Shown: piece by piece, positions 35,607 through 45,877 of the stretch
How positions within the stretch are numbered: position 1 is the stretch's first letter
How the letters are laid out: each line of letters opens with the position of its first letter
Assembly (NCBI RefSeq): GCF_014541205.1
Contig: NZ_CP061280.1
Location: 2,000,798-2,064,797 of the forward strand
DNA length: 64,000 bases
Direction of reading: 5' to 3'
From: Mannheimia bovis
GTDB lineage: Bacteria > Pseudomonadota > Gammaproteobacteria > Enterobacterales > Pasteurellaceae
The notes under the pieces: generated by a model
Database searches by the model: none
What the model was told of the DNA's origin: nothing
The model's input: the letters and a program-made list of their open reading frames with translations, nothing else
Position numbers and translations under genes: made by a program

Positions 35607-36506
35607 ATGCAAAATTCTGATAAAAAACAACCGCTTGTTGATGTTACCTCAACGATTCAAGGCAGAAGTTTATGGCAAGATGCCCGCCGCCGTTTTTTCC
35701 GCAATAAAGCGGCTGTGGCAAGTCTGATTATTCTTTGCTGTATTATCCTTTTTATTATCTTTGCCCCAATGCTAATGCCGTTTAGCTATGAAGATACCGA
35801 TTGGAATATGATGGGTATTCCACCGGATTTTGAATCTCAACACTATTTTGGTACAGATTCCTCTGGGCGTGATTTGCTGGTACGTGTTGCAATGGGCGGA
35901 CGCATCTCATTAATGGTAGGGATTGCCGGTGCGTTAATTGCTGTGCTTATTGGTACAATCTACGGTGCAATTTCCGGCTACTTCGGTGGCAAAGTGGATA
36001 TGGTAATGATGCGTTTTTTAGAAATTTTAAGCTCATTCCCATTTATGTTCTTTGTTATTTTACTTGTTACCTTCTTCGGGCAAAATATTTTCCTGATTTT
36101 CGTGGCAATCGGTATGGTGGCTTGGCTTAACCTTGCTCGTATTGTGCGTGGACAGACCCTTTCGCTTAAAAATAAAGAGTTCGTGGAAGCCGCGATTGTA
36201 TGCGGTGTTTCTCGCCGTCAAATCATCTGGCGACACATTGTGCCAAACGTTTTAGGCTTAGTGGTGGTTTATGCCTCGCTTGAAGTTCCCTCTCTGATTT
36301 TGTTTGAATCTTTCTTAAGTTTCTTAGGGCTCGGTACACAAGAGCCGATGAGTAGCTGGGGAGCATTATTAAGCGATGGTGCAGCACAGATGGAAACTTC
36401 CCCTTGGTTGCTCGCATTCCCTGCATTTTTCTTATGTTTAACGCTATTTTGCTTTAACTTTATTGGTGATGGCTTGCGTGATGCACTCGATCCAAAAGAT
36501 AAATAG
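35607..36506 (+). CDS. oppC: Oligopeptide ABC transporter permease OppC
   Basis: The 299-residue membrane protein has an N-terminal helix (about 38-60) and the domain typical of OppC/DppC, with GTDSSGRDLLVRVAMGGRISL and the EAA loop EAAIVCGVSRRQIIWRHIVPN. It pairs with OppB. An uptake-signal core (AACCGCTTGT) lies inside its first codons, encoding KKQPLVDV. The fused ATPase follows after 9 bases. Confidence 0.92.
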   Translation: MQNSDKKQPLVDVTSTIQGRSLWQDARRRFFRNKAAVASLIILCCIILFIIFAPMLMPFSYEDTDWNMMGIPPDFESQHYFGTDSSGRDLLVRVAMGGRISLMVGIAGALIAVLIGTIYGAISGYFGGKVDMVMMRFLEILSSFPFMFFVILLVTFFGQNIFLIFVAIGMVAWLNLARIVRGQTLSLKNKEFVEAAIVCGVSRRQIIWRHIVPNVLGLVVVYASLEVPSLILFESFLSFLGLGTQEPMSSWGALLSDGAAQMETSPWLLAFPAFFLCLTLFCFNFIGDGLRDALDPKDK

Positions 36507-36515
36507 AGGTTTAAG

Positions 36516-38111
36516 ATGAAATTATTAGAAGTAAATAATCTCGATGTTTATTTAAAAACGGACGAAGAATTAGTTCACGCAGTTCGTAATGTTTCTTTCT
36601 CCATTGAGAAAGGACAAACACTTGCCATTGTTGGGGAATCCGGTTCAGGTAAATCAGTTACCTCAATGGCAATTATGCAATTATTGCCAAAAAATATTGT
36701 TAAATTTGGTGAAAACTCCAGAATTGTGTTTGAAGAGCAGAACCTGTTAAATCTTTCTGAAAAAGAAATGCAGGCTATTCGAGGCGATCGTATTGGTATG
36801 ATTTTCCAAGAGCCGATGACCTCGCTCAATCCTTATATGCCGATTGGTAAACAAGTAGCAGAGGCAATCCAAACGCATAATCCACAAATTACCAATGCTC
36901 AAGCCGAAAAATTGGTATTGGAAACTTTACAGAAAGTAAAAATTCCAGATGCCGAAAAGAAAATGGTTTGTTATCCGCACGAGTTCTCTGGTGGTCAGCT
37001 ACAGCGTATTATGATTGCGATGGCAATTATCAATAAACCTGATTTATTAATTGCTGATGAGCCAACAACAGCGTTAGACGTAACAACTCAAGCAGAAATT
37101 CTTGATTTGATGCACGATCTACAAAGTGAAATGGGAATGGCGATTATCTTAATTTCTCACGATCTACGCTTAGTGCATAAATACAGTGATATGGTTTGTG
37201 TAATGCAAAATGGGGAAATTATTGAGCGTGGTGAAACGGAAACGGTCTTTACCAATCCGCAGCACCCTTACACAATTGAGCTATTAACCCCAATTCCAAA
37301 TAATTTAAAAGGCGAATTACCGCTTAATGCACCAACCTTAATTAAGGCAGATAATATTGAGGTGGACTATATTTTAAAACGCTCACTATTCGGCAAGCCG
37401 AAGAAAGTCTTCAATGCATTGAAAGATATTTCACTGCACCTTAAAACAGGCGAAACGTTGGGGATTGTAGGCGAATCCGGCTCGGGCAAATCCACTCTTG
37501 GGCGGGCAATTATGCAGATTTTAGATTATCGTGGCAATATCACTTTTGCTGACCAAGATATTACAAAACTAAGTAAATCTGAACAGAAAGCGTTAAAAAG
37601 AGATATGCAAATGGTATTCCAAGATCCATTTAACTCACTTTCGCCACGTTTAACAGTAGGCGAAATCATTGCGGAAGGTTTAACGGTACATTATCCACAA
37701 ATGAGCAAAGCCGAACGCCGTGAAAAAGTGATGAAAATTTTGGAAGAAGTAAATCTTAATCCTGCAATGATCAATCGCTATCCACACGAGTTCTCAGGCG
37801 GGCAACGCCAACGTATTGCAATTGCAAGGGCAATCATTTTAGAACCCAAATTTGTTCTTTTAGATGAGCCAACCTCTGCACTGGATCGCTCAACGCAAAT
37901 TACCGTGATTGAATTGCTCAATCGCTTACAGAAAAAATATGGCTTAAGTTATATTTTCATCAGCCACGATTTAGCGGTAATTAAAGCATTAAGCGACCGA
38001 GTGATTGTAATGAGTCAAGGCGATATTGTGGAAAGCGGCTCTGTACAGCAGATCTTCGAAACCCCACAACAAGCCTATACCAAGCGGTTAATTTTAGCCT
38101 CTAATTTGTAA
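36516..38111 (+). CDS. Fused oligopeptide ABC transporter ATPase (OppD-OppF tandem)
   Basis: The 531-residue protein holds two complete ATP-binding domains. The first has Walker A GESGSGKSV (40-48), SGGQLQRI and LLIADEPTTALD; the second has GESGSGKST (about 320-328), SGGQRQRI and LLDEPTSALD, each with a switch His in ISHD. E. coli uses separate OppD (about 337) and OppF (about 334). This total is shorter and closer to the single-chain YejF type, and I see no Cys-rich C-terminal extension in the first half. Its likely role is to power OppBC; the fusion could also be called yejF-like. Confidence 0.86.
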   Translation: MKLLEVNNLDVYLKTDEELVHAVRNVSFSIEKGQTLAIVGESGSGKSVTSMAIMQLLPKNIVKFGENSRIVFEEQNLLNLSEKEMQAIRGDRIGMIFQEPMTSLNPYMPIGKQVAEAIQTHNPQITNAQAEKLVLETLQKVKIPDAEKKMVCYPHEFSGGQLQRIMIAMAIINKPDLLIADEPTTALDVTTQAEILDLMHDLQSEMGMAIILISHDLRLVHKYSDMVCVMQNGEIIERGETETVFTNPQHPYTIELLTPIPNNLKGELPLNAPTLIKADNIEVDYILKRSLFGKPKKVFNALKDISLHLKTGETLGIVGESGSGKSTLGRAIMQILDYRGNITFADQDITKLSKSEQKALKRDMQMVFQDPFNSLSPRLTVGEIIAEGLTVHYPQMSKAERREKVMKILEEVNLNPAMINRYPHEFSGGQRQRIAIARAIILEPKFVLLDEPTSALDRSTQITVIELLNRLQKKYGLSYIFISHDLAVIKALSDRVIVMSQGDIVESGSVQQIFETPQQAYTKRLILASNL

Positions 38112-38121
38112 ATAACGCTAT

Positions 38122-38156
38122 AAAAAAGCACCCTATCAGATTATCCTGATAGGGTG
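38122..38156 (-). terminator. Terminator after malM
   Basis: CACCCTATCAG (38129-38139) pairs with 38146-38156 over a 6-base loop. On the minus strand the stem is followed by TTTTTT (38122-38127), so it ends the malK-lamB-malM transcript. There is no T-run on the plus strand, where oppC-ATPase transcripts arrive. Confidence 0.75.
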
Positions 38157-38216
38157 TTGATGGAGAGTTCTCCATTCGATGACAAGGAAATGTCTATGAA
38201 AAAAACAATAAATAAA

Positions 38217-39113
38217 TCAATTTGAACTTACATTTTTTAGGAAAATTTGGCGTGGGGAAGTAAGTCCTAATTTTTCTGCCTCATTAACCAAATTCATCGC
38301 TCTGTTAATATCTTTCGCTTTAATCGCTTTCATTACCGCCTGATTAAAATAGGCTTCCGTATCTTTATCAACTGCTGTTTTTACTGCAACCGGATTTTCT
38401 TTTAGTGGCATCTGTGCAACCGTTTTACCTACCGGAGTTGCCGCTTTATTTGAGTTGAAAATTTCAGTCGGTAAACCGATAAATTTTGTACCGTTTGAGC
38501 CGGAAACATTAATGTGAATTTGCCCTTTTAAACTATGTGCCACTTCAATATCGTTAATTGCCGGTGGTTGTTTACCTGTTGCTTTTGCATAAGTTTTTGC
38601 CGGATGTGGCATCATCGTAGTTTTGGCTAAATCTTGCTGCGTAGTATAAATGAGCAAATAAATATACTCTTGGTTCATTGCCGGCGTTAAATTAAGTTCT
38701 GCCCCTAAACGACTGCCTTTTAGCCCTCGTTCTTCTAATAATTTAAATTCAGAAGAAGGGTATATTGCTGCCACATTAAAGTGGCTATCTAATACTACAG
38801 CTGTTGGTACAAAAACATTTTTGTCTATCACCGGGCTTTCAATTTCAATTTCCAATGTCCCTTGATTTGCCGGAATACGATAGGCAGCAATTGGACTGGC
38901 AATACCGGCAAACGAAGCGGTAAATGCTTGTTTATGCTGTTCATTTAATTCTGTTTTTACAGTTTGCGAGAATGGCACATCTTGCCATTGAATTTGAGCT
39001 AATTCAGACGAGTTAATATGAATAGGTTTAACTGCCAAATTATTTGCCATACTCGGAGATGCCACAAAAAGATGGGCGAATAATATTGCTGTTGAAAGAA
39101 GCGTTTTTTTCAT
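38217..39113 (-). CDS. malM: Maltose operon periplasmic protein MalM
   Basis: The 298-residue precursor has a signal peptide (MKKTLLSTAILFAHLFVASPSMA, cut near residue 23) and aligns with MalM, the last gene of malK-lamB-malM, including IQWQDVPFSQTV and SRLGAELNLTPAMNQEYIYLLIYTT. Its biochemical function is not known, though it is co-expressed with maltodextrin uptake. C-terminal residues (EAEKLGLTSPRQIF) also match. A short spacer hairpin separates it from lamB. Confidence 0.88.
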   Translation of the reverse strand: MKKTLLSTAILFAHLFVASPSMANNLAVKPIHINSSELAQIQWQDVPFSQTVKTELNEQHKQAFTASFAGIASPIAAYRIPANQGTLEIEIESPVIDKNVFVPTAVVLDSHFNVAAIYPSSEFKLLEERGLKGSRLGAELNLTPAMNQEYIYLLIYTTQQDLAKTTMMPHPAKTYAKATGKQPPAINDIEVAHSLKGQIHINVSGSNGTKFIGLPTEIFNSNKAATPVGKTVAQMPLKENPVAVKTAVDKDTEAYFNQAVMKAIKAKDINRAMNLVNEAEKLGLTSPRQIFLKNVSSN

Positions 39114-39155
39114 ATTAACCTCTAAAAATTGTGAAAAATGATGATGTGATTAAAT

Positions 39156-39182
39156 TGTGGGTAGGTTACCGCCCTACCCACA
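39156..39182 (-). other. Intercistronic hairpin between lamB and malM
   Basis: TGTGGGTAGG (39156-39165) pairs with 39173-39182 around a 7-base loop. No T-run follows on the minus strand, so it is more likely an mRNA-stabilising or attenuating hairpin that lowers malM relative to lamB. Confidence 0.5.
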
Positions 39183-39196
39183 TAACTGTTTGATGA

Positions 39197-40498
<1,302 letters not shown>

Positions 40499-40565
40499 TT
40501 AGGTTAAGTATTAATTGATTAGAAGATTGAAAATATCTCCTAAAATCAGTAATAAGCTGAAATTG

Positions 40566-41684
40566 TTATACCCCTTTTTCAACAAACAAACGTTTGCAAG
40601 CGGTGCCGTCTTCCTTAAATAAATGGCAACGTTCCGGCAAAATGCCGATATTCATATCGTCGCCTTCATTGACTAATACCACATCATTTTGACGATAAAT
40701 TAAGGTTGGTTGTTTGATTTCAGGGATCTCTAGGTGGATTTGTGTTTCATTTCCAAGCAATTCCACTACTTGCACAATACCGTGTAAGGTTACTTGAGTT
40801 TGATCCGAAGGAAGTAAATGCTCCGGGCGAATACCTAAAGATAGGTTATCTCCAACATTTACTCCTTCTCCGGAAACCGGAATCCAAAAATTATGGTGAT
40901 TTGCATCAGGTAATTCTATTTTTACTCGTTCCGCCTCTACATCAATAACTTTTACCGGTAAAAAGTTCATTTTAGGTGAACCGATAAACCCTGCTACAAA
41001 ACGGTTTGCCGGATAATGATAAAGTTCTAACGGCTTGCCTACTTGAGCGATACCGCCAGCATTTAATACCACGATTTTGTCTGCTAATGTCATTGCTTCA
41101 ACTTGATCGTGGGTAACGTAAATCATAGTGCGATTTAATTTTTTATGTAATTTGGAAATTTCTACCCGCATTTGCACACGCAATGCTGCATCAAGATTGG
41201 AAAGTGGCTCATCAAGTAAAAATACTTCCGGTTGGGAAACTAGCGTTCTACCAATGGCAACCCGTTGGCGTTGCCCACCGGAAAGTGCTTTAGGTTTGCG
41301 GTCTAGTAAGTGAGCAAGTTGTAAAATTTCGGCAACTTGATTAACTCGTTGCTCCCGTTCTGCTTTACTCACACCTGCCAGCTTTAATCCAAAAGACATA
41401 TTCTCAGCAACATCTAAATGCGGGTATAGAGCATAGGATTGAAACACCATACCGATACCACGTTTTGAAGGCTCTATTTCATTCATCAGCTTTCCACCGA
41501 TATAGAGTTCTCCTGTCGTAATATCTTCCAAACCTGCTATCATTCGTAATAGCGTGGATTTACCACAACCTGACGGACCAACGAAAACAACGAATTCCCC
41601 TTCATTAATTTCTAAATTAATATCTTTAGAAATATGAACATCACCATAGGATTTTCCCACATTACGCAATGATACATTCGCCAT
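40566..41684 (-). CDS. malK: Maltose/maltodextrin import ATPase MalK
   Basis: MalK hydrolyses ATP for MalFGK2 and, in E. coli, also restrains MalT when no substrate is transported. The 372-residue protein has Walker [10 protein letters not shown] (36-44), signature [13 protein letters not shown], Walker [13 protein letters not shown], the switch His in VTHDQVEAM and a C-terminal regulatory domain (about 236-372). It is the first gene of malK-lamB-malM, diverging from malE across a 357 bp control region. Confidence 0.97.
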   Translation of the reverse strand: MANVSLRNVGKSYGDVHISKDINLEINEGEFVVFVGPSGCGKSTLLRMIAGLEDITTGELYIGGKLMNEIEPSKRGIGMVFQSYALYPHLDVAENMSFGLKLAGVSKAEREQRVNQVAEILQLAHLLDRKPKALSGGQRQRVAIGRTLVSQPEVFLLDEPLSNLDAALRVQMRVEISKLHKKLNRTMIYVTHDQVEAMTLADKIVVLNAGGIAQVGKPLELYHYPANRFVAGFIGSPKMNFLPVKVIDVEAERVKIELPDANHHNFWIPVSGEGVNVGDNLSLGIRPEHLLPSDQTQVTLHGIVQVVELLGNETQIHLEIPEIKQPTLIYRQNDVVLVNEGDDMNIGILPERCHLFKEDGTACKRLFVEKGV

Positions 41685-41837
41685 AATTAAACCTCTTTTT
41701 TGCTTTTGCTTGTGGTTTGAATTTAGGCTGAATGGTCGCCTTTTTATCTAAAGAAGAAATCATCCTAGAATACTTTTTTTTAGGGTTAGAGCCTTAATTA
41801 CGTAAAGAACGCCCATTTAAAGAAATTTAATAAATTT

Positions 41838-41853
41838 TGTGATCAAGCTCTCA
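41838..41853 (+). promoter_or_regulatory. CRP site 1 in the malK-malE control region
   Basis: TGTGATCAAGCTCTCA matches TGTGA-N6-TCACA at 9 of 10 conserved positions. Confidence 0.65.
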
Positions 41854-41870
41854 TTTTTAACGCTTTTTTT

Positions 41871-41886
41871 TGTGAATCAGATCACA
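41871..41886 (+). promoter_or_regulatory. CRP site 2 (perfect) in the malK-malE control region
   Basis: TGTGAATCAGATCACA is a perfect match to the CRP half-site pair TGTGA-N6-TCACA. It is the strongest CRP site in the window. Confidence 0.85.
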
Positions 41887-41899
41887 AAATGATGAAAAA

Positions 41900-41915
41900 T
41901 GTTACTTAGATCATA
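41900..41915 (+). promoter_or_regulatory. CRP site 3 (weak) in the malK-malE control region
   Basis: TGTTACTTAGATCATA matches the CRP consensus at 8 of 10 conserved positions. It starts 29 bases after site 2; site 2 starts 33 bases after site 1. Confidence 0.45.
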
Positions 41916-41941
41916 CTTTTAGTTCGGGGGGCGTAGAGCAA

Positions 41942-41975
41942 GGGGTGATCTCAAATAGATTCTATAGCCCATAAT
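41942..41975 (+). promoter_or_regulatory. MalT box and -10 of the malE promoter
   Basis: GGGGTGATC (41942-41950) resembles the MalT box (GGGGATGAGG, core GGATGA) with one core mismatch. The -10 candidate CATAAT is at 41970-41975, so core start to -10 start is 27 bases, the same as at malP. The predicted position is about -36.5, as known for MalT-dependent promoters. Confidence 0.6.
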
Positions 41976-42041
41976 TTGCCATAATTTAATAAATGGGTTG
42001 TTTCATATCCGTTTCTTTTATTTAACTTCAAGGAGTTTTTT

Positions 42042-43232
42042 ATGAAAAACAAATGTGCCAAATTCACCTTAGCTACTCTTGCTACTTTAGTTCTTTCCGG
42101 AACAGTAATGGCAAAAATGACGGAAGGTAAACTCGTTATTTGGATTAATGGTGATAAAGGTTATAACGGGCTTGCTGAAGTCGGTAAGAAATTTGAAAAA
42201 GATACCGGTGTTCAAGTGTTAGTCGAACATCCGGATAGACTTGAAGAAAAATTTGCACAGGTTGCCTCAACTGGTGATGGTCCGGATATTATGTTCTGGG
42301 CTCACGACCGTTTCGGTGGCTATGCACAATCAGGTTTATTGGCTGAAGTGAACGTAAGCAAAGAATTTAAAGATAAATTTGTCGATTTTGCTTGGGATGC
42401 AGAAACCTACAATGGCAAAATTATCGGTTATCCGGTTGCGATTGAAGCTATTTCGTTAATTTATAATAAAGATTTAGTTAAAGAAGCTCCTAAATCTTGG
42501 GAAGAAATTATTGAGTTAGATAAAAAACTCAAAAAAGATGGCAAAAATGCAATTATGTGGAACTTATCCGAACCATATTTCACTTGGCCAATTGCAGCTT
42601 CAAACGGAGCATACGCATTTAAATTTGCTAACGGCAAATACGATCCAAAAGATATTGGTGTGAATAATGAAGGTGCAGTAAAAGCATTACAGTTTGTAGT
42701 AGATATGGTGAAAAATAAACATATTAGTGCCGATATGGATTACGCTGTTGCTGAAGCATCCTTTAATAAAGGACAAAGTGCCTTAACCATCAATGGTCCT
42801 TGGTCTTGGGGCAATATTGATAAAAGCGGTATTAAATATGGTGTAACTTTACTGCCGACATTGAACGGTCAAGCCTCTAAACCATTCGTAGGAGTATTAA
42901 GTGCTGGTGTAAACAGCTCAAGCCCAAACAAAGATTTAGCTAAAGAATTCTTAGAGAATTACTTACTCACCGATGACGGCTTAGACGCAGTCAATAAAGA
43001 TAAACCTTTAGGTGCAGTAGCGTTAAAATCTTACCAAGAAAAATTAGCCGCTGATCCTCGTATCGCAGCAATGATGGCAAATGCGAAAAACGGCGAAATT
43101 ATGCCAAATATCCCGCAAATGTCTTCTTTCTGGTATGCCGAAAAATCTGCTATCAATAATGCAGTAACCGGTCGCCAATCAGTGAAAGAAGCATTAGATG
43201 ATGCACATTCACGCATTCAAAAACAACAATAA
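42042..43232 (+). CDS. malE: Maltose/maltodextrin-binding protein MalE
   Basis: MalE is the periplasmic binding protein that delivers maltodextrins to MalFGK2. The 396-residue precursor has a signal peptide (cut after MAKAS-like ...GTVMA, residue 24) followed by [20 protein letters not shown], and continues with the family segments [33 protein letters not shown] and [17 protein letters not shown] precedes the ATG. It starts malE-malF-malG-malS. Confidence 0.97.
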   Translation: MKNKCAKFTLATLATLVLSGTVMAKMTEGKLVIWINGDKGYNGLAEVGKKFEKDTGVQVLVEHPDRLEEKFAQVASTGDGPDIMFWAHDRFGGYAQSGLLAEVNVSKEFKDKFVDFAWDAETYNGKIIGYPVAIEAISLIYNKDLVKEAPKSWEEIIELDKKLKKDGKNAIMWNLSEPYFTWPIAASNGAYAFKFANGKYDPKDIGVNNEGAVKALQFVVDMVKNKHISADMDYAVAEASFNKGQSALTINGPWSWGNIDKSGIKYGVTLLPTLNGQASKPFVGVLSAGVNSSSPNKDLAKEFLENYLLTDDGLDAVNKDKPLGAVALKSYQEKLAADPRIAAMMANAKNGEIMPNIPQMSSFWYAEKSAINNAVTGRQSVKEALDDAHSRIQKQQ

Positions 43233-43245
43233 TTATTTATCATTC

Positions 43246-43286
43246 AGGGTGGGTTATATGACCCACTCTATTTTTAAATCCACCCT
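43246..43286 (+). other. Alternative hairpins between malE and malF
   Basis: GTGGGT (43249-43254) pairs with ACCCAC (43261-43266), followed by TCTATTTTT like a weak terminator. AGGGTGG (43246-43252) can instead pair with CCACCCT (43280-43286). The two structures exclude each other. Hairpins here in E. coli lower malF relative to malE. Confidence 0.5.
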
Positions 43287-43325
43287 AAGTACAGTAAATA
43301 TGCAGTAAAAATTCGAGGTGCTGTT

Positions 43326-44864
43326 ATGCTAACTCAAACTCAATCCAAACCCACCCATTGGCTCAAATATCTCTTAGCCGGATTAGTCTTGCTCCTTGAC
43401 TTCTATCTTGTTGTATTAATGTACTCACAAGGTGAATATCTTTTTGCTATTTTAACACTGATTATTCTGACCTCCGGTGTCTATATTTTTACCAATAAAA
43501 ATGCCTATGCTTGGCGTTATGTTTACCCGGGTATTACCGGAATGGCAATTTTCATTTTGTTTCCGCTGATTGCTACCATTGCAATTGCGTTTACCAATTA
43601 TAGTGGTTCTAATCAATTATCCTTTGAACGAGCCGTATCTGTTTTGACAGAACAACGTTATTTCGCCGGAGATAAATACCAATTCACACTTTATCCACAC
43701 GCAGATAATCAATACCGCATCGCATTAACAAATCCGGCAACCGAGCAAACTTTTGTGTCAGATCCTGTTTCATTAACTACCGGAACGAATGTGGTTGTTA
43801 CTGAGCAAAGTATACCGAATGGAGATGTTGCTCCTCTTAAAGTGATTACGCAAAATCGGGCTGCATTTCAGTCAATGAAAGTTGTATTACCAAATAATAA
43901 TGAACTGACAATGAGTTCATTACGCCAATTTTCAGAACAAAAACCACGCTATCAATTTGATGAAGAGAGTAAAATATTATTCAATAATGAGACAGGCAAA
44001 CGTTATAAAGCAAATGACGAAACCGGCTTCTTCCAAGCTATTGATGAAAACGGTAATTGGCAAAGTGAAACGCTTGAGCCTGGTTATACTGTTACATCTG
44101 GCCTTAATAACTTCATTAAAATTTTTACCGATGAAGGTATTCAAAAACCTTTTATACAAATATTTATTTGGACGGTAATCTTCTCTTTATTAACCGTAGT
44201 CTTTACCGTTATTCTCGGTATGGTACTTGCCTGCCTAGTACAATGGGAGGCATTAAAAGGTAAAGCGATATATCGTGTCTTATTGATTTTACCCTATGCG
44301 GTGCCATCGTTTATTTCTATTCTGATTTTTAAAGGGTTATTCAACCAAAGTTTTGGTGAAATCAATATGATTTTAAACCAACTGTTCAGCATCAGCCCTG
44401 AATGGTTTAACGATCCGCTACTTGCTAAAGTGATGATTCTGATTGTGAATACCTGGCTAGGTTATCCTTATATGATGATTTTATGTATGGGATTACTCAA
44501 AGCTATTCCATCTGATTTATATGAAGCCTCCGCAATGGATGGAGCCTCCACTTGGCAAAATTTCAGCAAAATCACGTTCCCATTACTGTTAAAACCGCTT
44601 ACTCCGTTAATGATTGCTTCATTTGCATTTAACTTTAACAACTTTGTATTAATTCAATTATTAACAAATGGTCGCCCGGATATGATTGGAACCACCACCC
44701 CTGCCGGTTATACCGATTTATTAGTCAGCTATACTTACCGTATTGCCTTTGAAGGAAGTGGTACACAAGATTTCGGCTTAGCAGCCGCTATCGCAACGAT
44801 TATTTTCTTATTAGTCGGTGGCTTAGCACTCTTAAATATCAAAGCAACCAAAATGGAATTATAA
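43326..44864 (+). CDS. malF: Maltose transporter permease MalF
   Basis: MalF is one inner-membrane permease of the maltose importer. The 512-residue protein has several N-terminal helices, a large periplasmic P2-type domain (about 95-270) that contacts MalE, and a permease domain with the EAA loop EASAMDGASTWQNFSKITFP that contacts MalK. Length and layout match E. coli MalF. malG follows after 52 bases. Confidence 0.96.
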   Translation: MLTQTQSKPTHWLKYLLAGLVLLLDFYLVVLMYSQGEYLFAILTLIILTSGVYIFTNKNAYAWRYVYPGITGMAIFILFPLIATIAIAFTNYSGSNQLSFERAVSVLTEQRYFAGDKYQFTLYPHADNQYRIALTNPATEQTFVSDPVSLTTGTNVVVTEQSIPNGDVAPLKVITQNRAAFQSMKVVLPNNNELTMSSLRQFSEQKPRYQFDEESKILFNNETGKRYKANDETGFFQAIDENGNWQSETLEPGYTVTSGLNNFIKIFTDEGIQKPFIQIFIWTVIFSLLTVVFTVILGMVLACLVQWEALKGKAIYRVLLILPYAVPSFISILIFKGLFNQSFGEINMILNQLFSISPEWFNDPLLAKVMILIVNTWLGYPYMMILCMGLLKAIPSDLYEASAMDGASTWQNFSKITFPLLLKPLTPLMIASFAFNFNNFVLIQLLTNGRPDMIGTTTPAGYTDLLVSYTYRIAFEGSGTQDFGLAAAIATIIFLLVGGLALLNIKATKMEL

Positions 44865-44916
44865 ACGTGGTAGGGATTTAACAATCCCTGACCCAAACTA
44901 ACTTCAGGAGTTATAT

Positions 44917-45807
44917 ATGGCAATTGTTCAATCTAAATCTGTGCGTTATCGTGTATGGGCAACCCATTTCTTTTTAATTTGTTTCCTTGCCTTAATTATT
45001 TTCCCTTTATTGATGGTTATTGGTATCTCATTACGACCGGGAAATCTGGCTATCGGTGATATTATTCCAAGCCAAATTTCGTGGGAGCATTGGCAGGCTG
45101 CATTAGGCTTTGACGTAACACATTCTGACGGCACGATAACACCTCCACCGTTCCCGGTGCTACGCTGGTTATGGAACTCTATCAAAGTAGCAACAATTAC
45201 CTCTATCGGTATTGTAACCTTATCAACAACCTGTGCTTATGCATTTGCCCGAATGAAATTTAAAGGCAAAAAAACTATTCTACAAGGTATGCTAATATTC
45301 CAAATGTTCCCAGCAGTGCTTTCCTTAGTTGCCTTATATGCGTTGTTTGATCGTCTTGGGCAGTATGTACCGTTTCTTGGCTTAAACACACACGGCGGCG
45401 TAATTTTTGCTTATTTAGGCGGAATTGCCTTACACGTTTGGACAATAAAAGGCTACTTTGAAACCATTGATGGCTCACTGGAAGAAGCAGCATCTCTTGA
45501 CGGTGCAACCCCGTGGCAAGCGTTCCGATTAATCTTATTACCGCTTTCCGTACCAATTTTAGCGGTAGTATTCATTCTTTCATTCATTGCTGCTATTACA
45601 GAGGTACCGGTTGCCTCACTCTTATTACGTGATGTAAACAGCTACACCCTAGCCGTTGGTATGCAACAATATCTCTATCCGCAAAATTACTTATGGGGTG
45701 ATTTTGCAGCCGCAGCGGTCTTATCTGCGATTCCGATTACACTCGTCTTCTTATTGGCACAACGCTGGCTAATCGGTGGATTAACTGCCGGCGGTGTAAA
45801 AGGCTAG
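44917..45807 (+). CDS. malG: Maltose transporter permease MalG
   Basis: MalG is the second permease. The 296-residue protein has about six helices and the EAA loop [20 protein letters not shown], and ends in [10 protein letters not shown], the C-terminal tail that reaches into MalE's binding cleft region in the E. coli structure. CAGGAG precedes the ATG. malS follows about 70 bases later across an uptake-signal hairpin. Confidence 0.96.
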   Translation: MAIVQSKSVRYRVWATHFFLICFLALIIFPLLMVIGISLRPGNLAIGDIIPSQISWEHWQAALGFDVTHSDGTITPPPFPVLRWLWNSIKVATITSIGIVTLSTTCAYAFARMKFKGKKTILQGMLIFQMFPAVLSLVALYALFDRLGQYVPFLGLNTHGGVIFAYLGGIALHVWTIKGYFETIDGSLEEAASLDGATPWQAFRLILLPLSVPILAVVFILSFIAAITEVPVASLLLRDVNSYTLAVGMQQYLYPQNYLWGDFAAAAVLSAIPITLVFLLAQRWLIGGLTAGGVKG

Positions 45808-45827
45808 TTTGCAAAAAATTCTCAAAA

Positions 45828-45858
45828 AACGACCGCTTGTCAAGTTGATACTGCGGTC
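45828..45858 (+). terminator. Uptake-signal hairpin between malG and malS
   Basis: ACGACCGC (about 45828-45835) pairs with GCGGTCGT (about 45853-45860), followed by CATTT. The T-tract is short, so this may only attenuate transcription into malS. Confidence 0.5.
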
Positions 45859-45877
45859 GTCATTTATAGAGGTGTCT

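Larger units (their letters stand above)
41685..42041. promoter_or_regulatory. Divergent malK-malE control region
   Basis: This 357 bp stretch has no gene. It holds three CRP-type sites (41838-41853, 41871-41886, 41900-41915), a MalT box for malE (41942-41951) and a possible MalT box on the minus strand for malK (GGATGA core, 41760-41765). The order recalls the E. coli malEp-malKp region, where CRP and MalT cooperate across both promoters. A -10 for malK could not be fixed with confidence. Confidence 0.75.

Noticed and set aside
41926-41938. Second MalT box upstream of malE (GGGGGGCGTAGAG)
   Set aside because: G-rich, but the core GGATGA is not present within one mismatch; not claimed.
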